Below, one piece after another: positions 61,630-64,000 of a stretch of 64,000 nucleotides of DNA. Position numbers and translations under genes: made by a program. The stretch covers positions 62,001-126,000 of the forward strand of contig FOZN01000003.1 of assembly GCA_900114805.1 (NCBI GenBank). Reading direction: 5' to 3'. Positions within the stretch are counted from its first letter, which is position 1. Each line of letters begins with the position of its first letter. The notes under the pieces were generated by a model. The model had not been told where the DNA came from and ran no database searches. It saw only the letters and a program-made list of their open reading frames with translations. The stretch is from Agrococcus baldri (GTDB lineage: Bacteria > Actinomycetota > Actinomycetes > Actinomycetales > Microbacteriaceae).

Positions 61630-61670
61630 TCGGCGCGGCGGTGCAGCACCGGCCGTTCACCCGGTGCCGC

Positions 61671-61676
61671 TACCGT
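61671..61676 (+). promoter_or_regulatory. -10 element, leaderless start of APC permease
   Basis: TACCGT, seven bases before GTG 61684, with no Shine-Dalgarno. Confidence 0.45.
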
Positions 61677-61683
61677 CGTCCGC

Positions 61684-63030
61684 GTGACCCAGCTCGAGCG
61701 CCGCATCGGCGTGCCCGGGGCCATCGCGATCGGCCTCGGCGCCATGATCGGCGCCGGCCTGTTCTTCGTGTGGGCGCCGGCGGCGGCACTCGCGGGGCCG
61801 ATGCTGCCGGCGGCGATCGCGCTCGCCGGCGGGATCGCGGTGCTCAACGCGCTCTCCACCGCGCAGCTCGCGATGGAGCACCCCGTCTCCGGCGGCGCCT
61901 ACGCGTACGGGCGCGCGGAGGTGGGGGAGCGGGTGGGCTTCGCCGCCGGCTGGATGTTCCTCACGGGCAAGACCGCGTCCGCCGCGGCGATCGCGGTGAT
62001 CGCGGGGCAGCACCTCTGGCCAGAGCATGCGCAGTGGGTCGCAGCCGCCGCAGTCGCGGCGCTCGCGGTGCTCAACATGCTGGGCGTGCGCGTGACCGCC
62101 TGGGTCTCGAGCGCCATCGTCGGGGTCGTGCTCGTGGTGGTGCTCGGTGCGCTGGTCTGGGCGGCAGCAGGCGGCCCGACCGCCGAGCCCGACGGCTGGC
62201 TCGCGTACGCGCCGCTGTCGCAGCAGCACGTCGGCACCAGCGGCGACTTCGTCTTCGTCGGCGGCACGGGCGGCGTGCCGGCGGCCGGCCCGCTCGGTTG
62301 GCTCACCGCCACCGGCTTGCTCTTCTTCGCCTTCGCGGGCTACGCCCGCATGGCCACGCTCGGCGAGGAGGTGCGGCGCCCGCGGCGCACCCTGCCGATC
62401 GCGATCATCGTCGGTCTCGCGGTGGTGCTGGCGCTCTACGCGGCGGCCGGCTGGGCCACGAGCGCACGCCTGGGCGCTCTGCTGCCGGTCTCTGCCACAC
62501 CGCTCGCCGATCTCGTCGGCGACCCGGTGCTGCACGTGGTCGTGCTGGGCGCCGGTGCGCTGGCCTGCCTCGGCTCCCTGATGGGCATCCTCGCCGGCCT
62601 GAGCCGCACGGGTCTGGCGATGGCCAGGAACGGCGACCTGCCGGGACCGCTGGGCCTCATCGCCGACCGCACCCGCACACCCGTCGTCGCCGAGGCCACG
62701 ACCGCGCTGGTCGCCATCGCTGCCGCGCTGCTGCTGCCGGCCGGCAGCCTGGTCGCCTTCTCGTCGACCTGCGTGCTGACGTATTACGCGATTGCCCACC
62801 TGTCGGCGGTGCGCATGCGCGCGGCCAGCCGCGCTCGCGCGGGCGCTTCGGACGCGGGGGCGTCCGGCGCGGTGCGGATGTGGCTGCCCGCCTGGGTGCC
62901 ATGGCTCGGCATGGTCGCCTGCCTGGCAGTGGTGCTGACGCTGCCGTGGCTGGGCGTGCTGGGTGCCGTCGCCTGGCTGGCGCTGGGGCTCGCGGCGCGA
63001 GCGCTGCTGCGCCGCCGCGCCACGCGCTGA
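61684..63030 (+). CDS. APC-superfamily amino-acid permease
   Basis: A 448-residue transporter with about 12 transmembrane helices. The APC signature appears at the start: GAIAIGLGAMIGAGLFFVWAP is spread over residues 12-32, with the unwound Gly-rich TM1. HPVSGGAYAYGR (about 61-72) and FFAFAGYARMATLGEEVRRP (about 216-235, TM6 unwound segment) follow. It belongs to the basic/small amino acid branch (YjeH/CAT-like), substrate not known. The start is GTG 61684. It is convergent with gnd. Confidence 0.88.
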   Translation: MTQLERRIGVPGAIAIGLGAMIGAGLFFVWAPAAALAGPMLPAAIALAGGIAVLNALSTAQLAMEHPVSGGAYAYGRAEVGERVGFAAGWMFLTGKTASAAAIAVIAGQHLWPEHAQWVAAAAVAALAVLNMLGVRVTAWVSSAIVGVVLVVVLGALVWAAAGGPTAEPDGWLAYAPLSQQHVGTSGDFVFVGGTGGVPAAGPLGWLTATGLLFFAFAGYARMATLGEEVRRPRRTLPIAIIVGLAVVLALYAAAGWATSARLGALLPVSATPLADLVGDPVLHVVVLGAGALACLGSLMGILAGLSRTGLAMARNGDLPGPLGLIADRTRTPVVAEATTALVAIAAALLLPAGSLVAFSSTCVLTYYAIAHLSAVRMRAASRARAGASDAGASGAVRMWLPAWVPWLGMVACLAVVLTLPWLGVLGAVAWLALGLAARALLRRRATR

Positions 63031-63136
63031 TCGCGCGCTGCGGAAGCCCCGCGCGGCCGAAGCCCCGCGCGCGGCTGTCGTCGCGCTGCAGGCGGCGCGC
63101 CGCGCCGCTGAGCCGCGCGGCGGATGCGTCAGCGCG
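63031..63136. other. GC-rich intergenic region between convergent genes
   Basis: Contains a 13-base direct repeat, GAAGCCCCGCGCG, at 63043-63055 and 63059-63071, and self-complementary runs such as GGCGCGCCGCGCCGC near 63092. It probably serves as a bidirectional transcription end. Confidence 0.4.
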
Positions 63137-64000
63137 TCAGTGCGTGTCGGTCGCCGCGATCTCGGTGCGGTCGCCCGACCACTGCGTGTGGAAGGTGCCC
63201 TCGCGGTCGACGCGACGGTACGTGTGCGCGCCGAAGAAGTCGCGCTGGCCCTGCACGAGCGCTGCGGGCAGACGGTCAGCACGCAGGCCGTCGTAGTACG
63301 CGAGCGACGACGAGAACGCCGGCGAGGGGATGCCCGCCTGCGCCGCGGCGACGACCACGCGGCGCCAGGCTTCCTGCGTGCGGCCGACGACTTCGCGGAA
63401 GTACGGCGCCAGGATCAGTGCCGGCAGCTCGGGCGTCGTGGCGTACGCCTCGGTGATGTCGTTCAGGAACCGGGCGCGGATGATGCAGCCGGCACGCCAG
63501 ATGCGAGCGACCTCGCCCTTCTGGATATCCCAGCCGTGCTCCTCGGCCGCGGCGACGATCTCGTCGAAGCCCTGCGAGTACGCGACGACCTTCGACGCGA
63601 ACAGGGCCTGTCGCACGTCCTCGATGAACGCATCCGCATCGTCGACCTTCCACGCCTCGGCCGGTCCGGGCAGATCGGTCGCTGCGGCGCGCTGCGCGAG
63701 CTTGGAGGAGAGCGAGCGGGCGAAGACGGCCTCGGCGATGCCGGAGACCGGCACGCCCAGGTCGAGGGCGGTCTGCACGGTCCACGCTCCGGTGCCCTTG
63801 GCTCCTGCGGCGTCGAGGATGATGTCGACGAGCGGCTTGCCGGTGTCGGCGTCGACCTGGCGCAGCACCTCTGCGGTGATCTCGATCAGGTACGACTCGA
63901 GCTCGCCGGTGTTCCACTCGTCGAAGACGTCCGCGATCTCGGCGGGCGACTTGCCGGTGCCGCGGCGGATGAGGTCGTAGGCCTCAGCGATCAGCTGCAT
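63137..64000 (-). CDS. gnd: 6-phosphogluconate dehydrogenase, C-terminal part
   Basis: The gene runs off the right edge, so only 287 C-terminal residues are seen and the Met at 64000 is internal. Oxidative decarboxylase of the pentose phosphate pathway (6-phosphogluconate to ribulose-5-phosphate). The all-helical C-terminal domain shows MQLIAEAYDLI, WNTGELESYLIEIT, GAKGTGAWTVQTALDLGVP, IWRAGCIIRARFLNDI and ALVQGQRDFFGAHTYRRVD, ending with the tail that enters the neighbour's active site. It is the decarboxylating NADP type by its length from the core to the C-terminus. Confidence 0.95.
   Translation of the reverse strand: MQLIAEAYDLIRRGTGKSPAEIADVFDEWNTGELESYLIEITAEVLRQVDADTGKPLVDIILDAAGAKGTGAWTVQTALDLGVPVSGIAEAVFARSLSSKLAQRAAATDLPGPAEAWKVDDADAFIEDVRQALFASKVVAYSQGFDEIVAAAEEHGWDIQKGEVARIWRAGCIIRARFLNDITEAYATTPELPALILAPYFREVVGRTQEAWRRVVVAAAQAGIPSPAFSSSLAYYDGLRADRLPAALVQGQRDFFGAHTYRRVDREGTFHTQWSGDRTEIAATDTH

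Noticed and set aside
63043-63071. Two GAAGCCCCGCGCG copies as the start of a CRISPR or satellite array
   Set aside because: Only two copies, a 16-base period and no spacers. It is ordinary GC-rich terminator-like sequence.

Overview
The window is dense, high-GC actinobacterial DNA. The gene content fits a monoderm member of the Microbacteriaceae (an Agrococcus-like organism is my guess). Support comes from the WhiB regulator, the acyl-CoA carboxylase beta/epsilon pair, DUF3499, DUF5719, two proteins with cell-wall-binding repeats, the whiB-manA-manB-galU neighbourhood, and many genes read from leaderless GTG/ATG starts. I see no insertion sequence, integrase, prophage or CRISPR. One tRNA gene, tRNA-Gln(TTG), is present. 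No stretch longer than about 300 bases lacks a gene.

Layout. (1) 0-4.4 kb: the edge of an FAD monooxygenase, a topoisomerase IB, acyl-CoA carboxylase beta and epsilon subunits, the biotin ligase BirA that would modify the carboxylase complex, and a PH-domain membrane protein. (2) 4.4-8.8 kb: a co-oriented run of UDP-glucose dehydrogenase, PurK, PurE and an LCP-family cell-wall polymer ligase. (3) 8.8-33 kb: a large envelope-polysaccharide locus with dTDP-rhamnose genes (rmlB, rmlA), at least seven glycosyltransferases, a flippase-like membrane protein, an OafA-type acyltransferase, a Wzm/Wzt ABC exporter, RgpF and WbsX family proteins, an O-antigen-ligase-like protein, and two secreted proteins with cell-wall-binding type 2 repeats. 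(4) 33-45.6 kb: a polyprenol-phosphate-mannose-synthase-like gene, an acyl-CoA dehydrogenase, then manA, whiB, two glycosyltransferases, DUF5719, a DUF1025 protein, DUF3499, manB and galU. From memory this block corresponds to the mycobacterial manA-manB-whiB2 neighbourhood. (5) 45.7-51 kb: a second rmlB, an rmlC-rmlD fusion, an epimerase and a second OafA-type acyltransferase. (6) 51-64 kb: mostly housekeeping, with SAH hydrolase, a GT39-like protein, a MarR regulator, tRNA-Gln, a rhamnosyltransferase-like GT2, glmU, prs, a 23S rRNA methyltransferase, an SSS symporter with a tiny partner protein, an APC permease and the end of gnd.

How the genes fit together. ManB, GalU, Ugd, RmlA/B/C/D, ManA and GlmU would supply UDP-Glc, UDP-GlcA, dTDP-rhamnose, mannose phosphates and UDP-GlcNAc. 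Cytoplasmic GT2/GT4 enzymes would build a rhamnose-rich polymer. Wzm/Wzt would export it. The GT39-like, ligase-like, OafA and LCP proteins would finish and anchor it outside the membrane. The repeat proteins could bind it. No initiating phosphoglycosyltransferase lies in the window, so the polymer's lipid start is unknown.

Nothing here is a proven new system. The most promising leads are a Cys-rich secreted protein (24758-27451) with an uncharacterised N-terminal domain and three tandem 'GW' modules, the translationally coupled 924-residue glycosyltransferase and DUF5719 pair, a perfect 12-bp palindrome inside the whiB promoter, and covarying hairpin repeats abutting tRNA-Gln.
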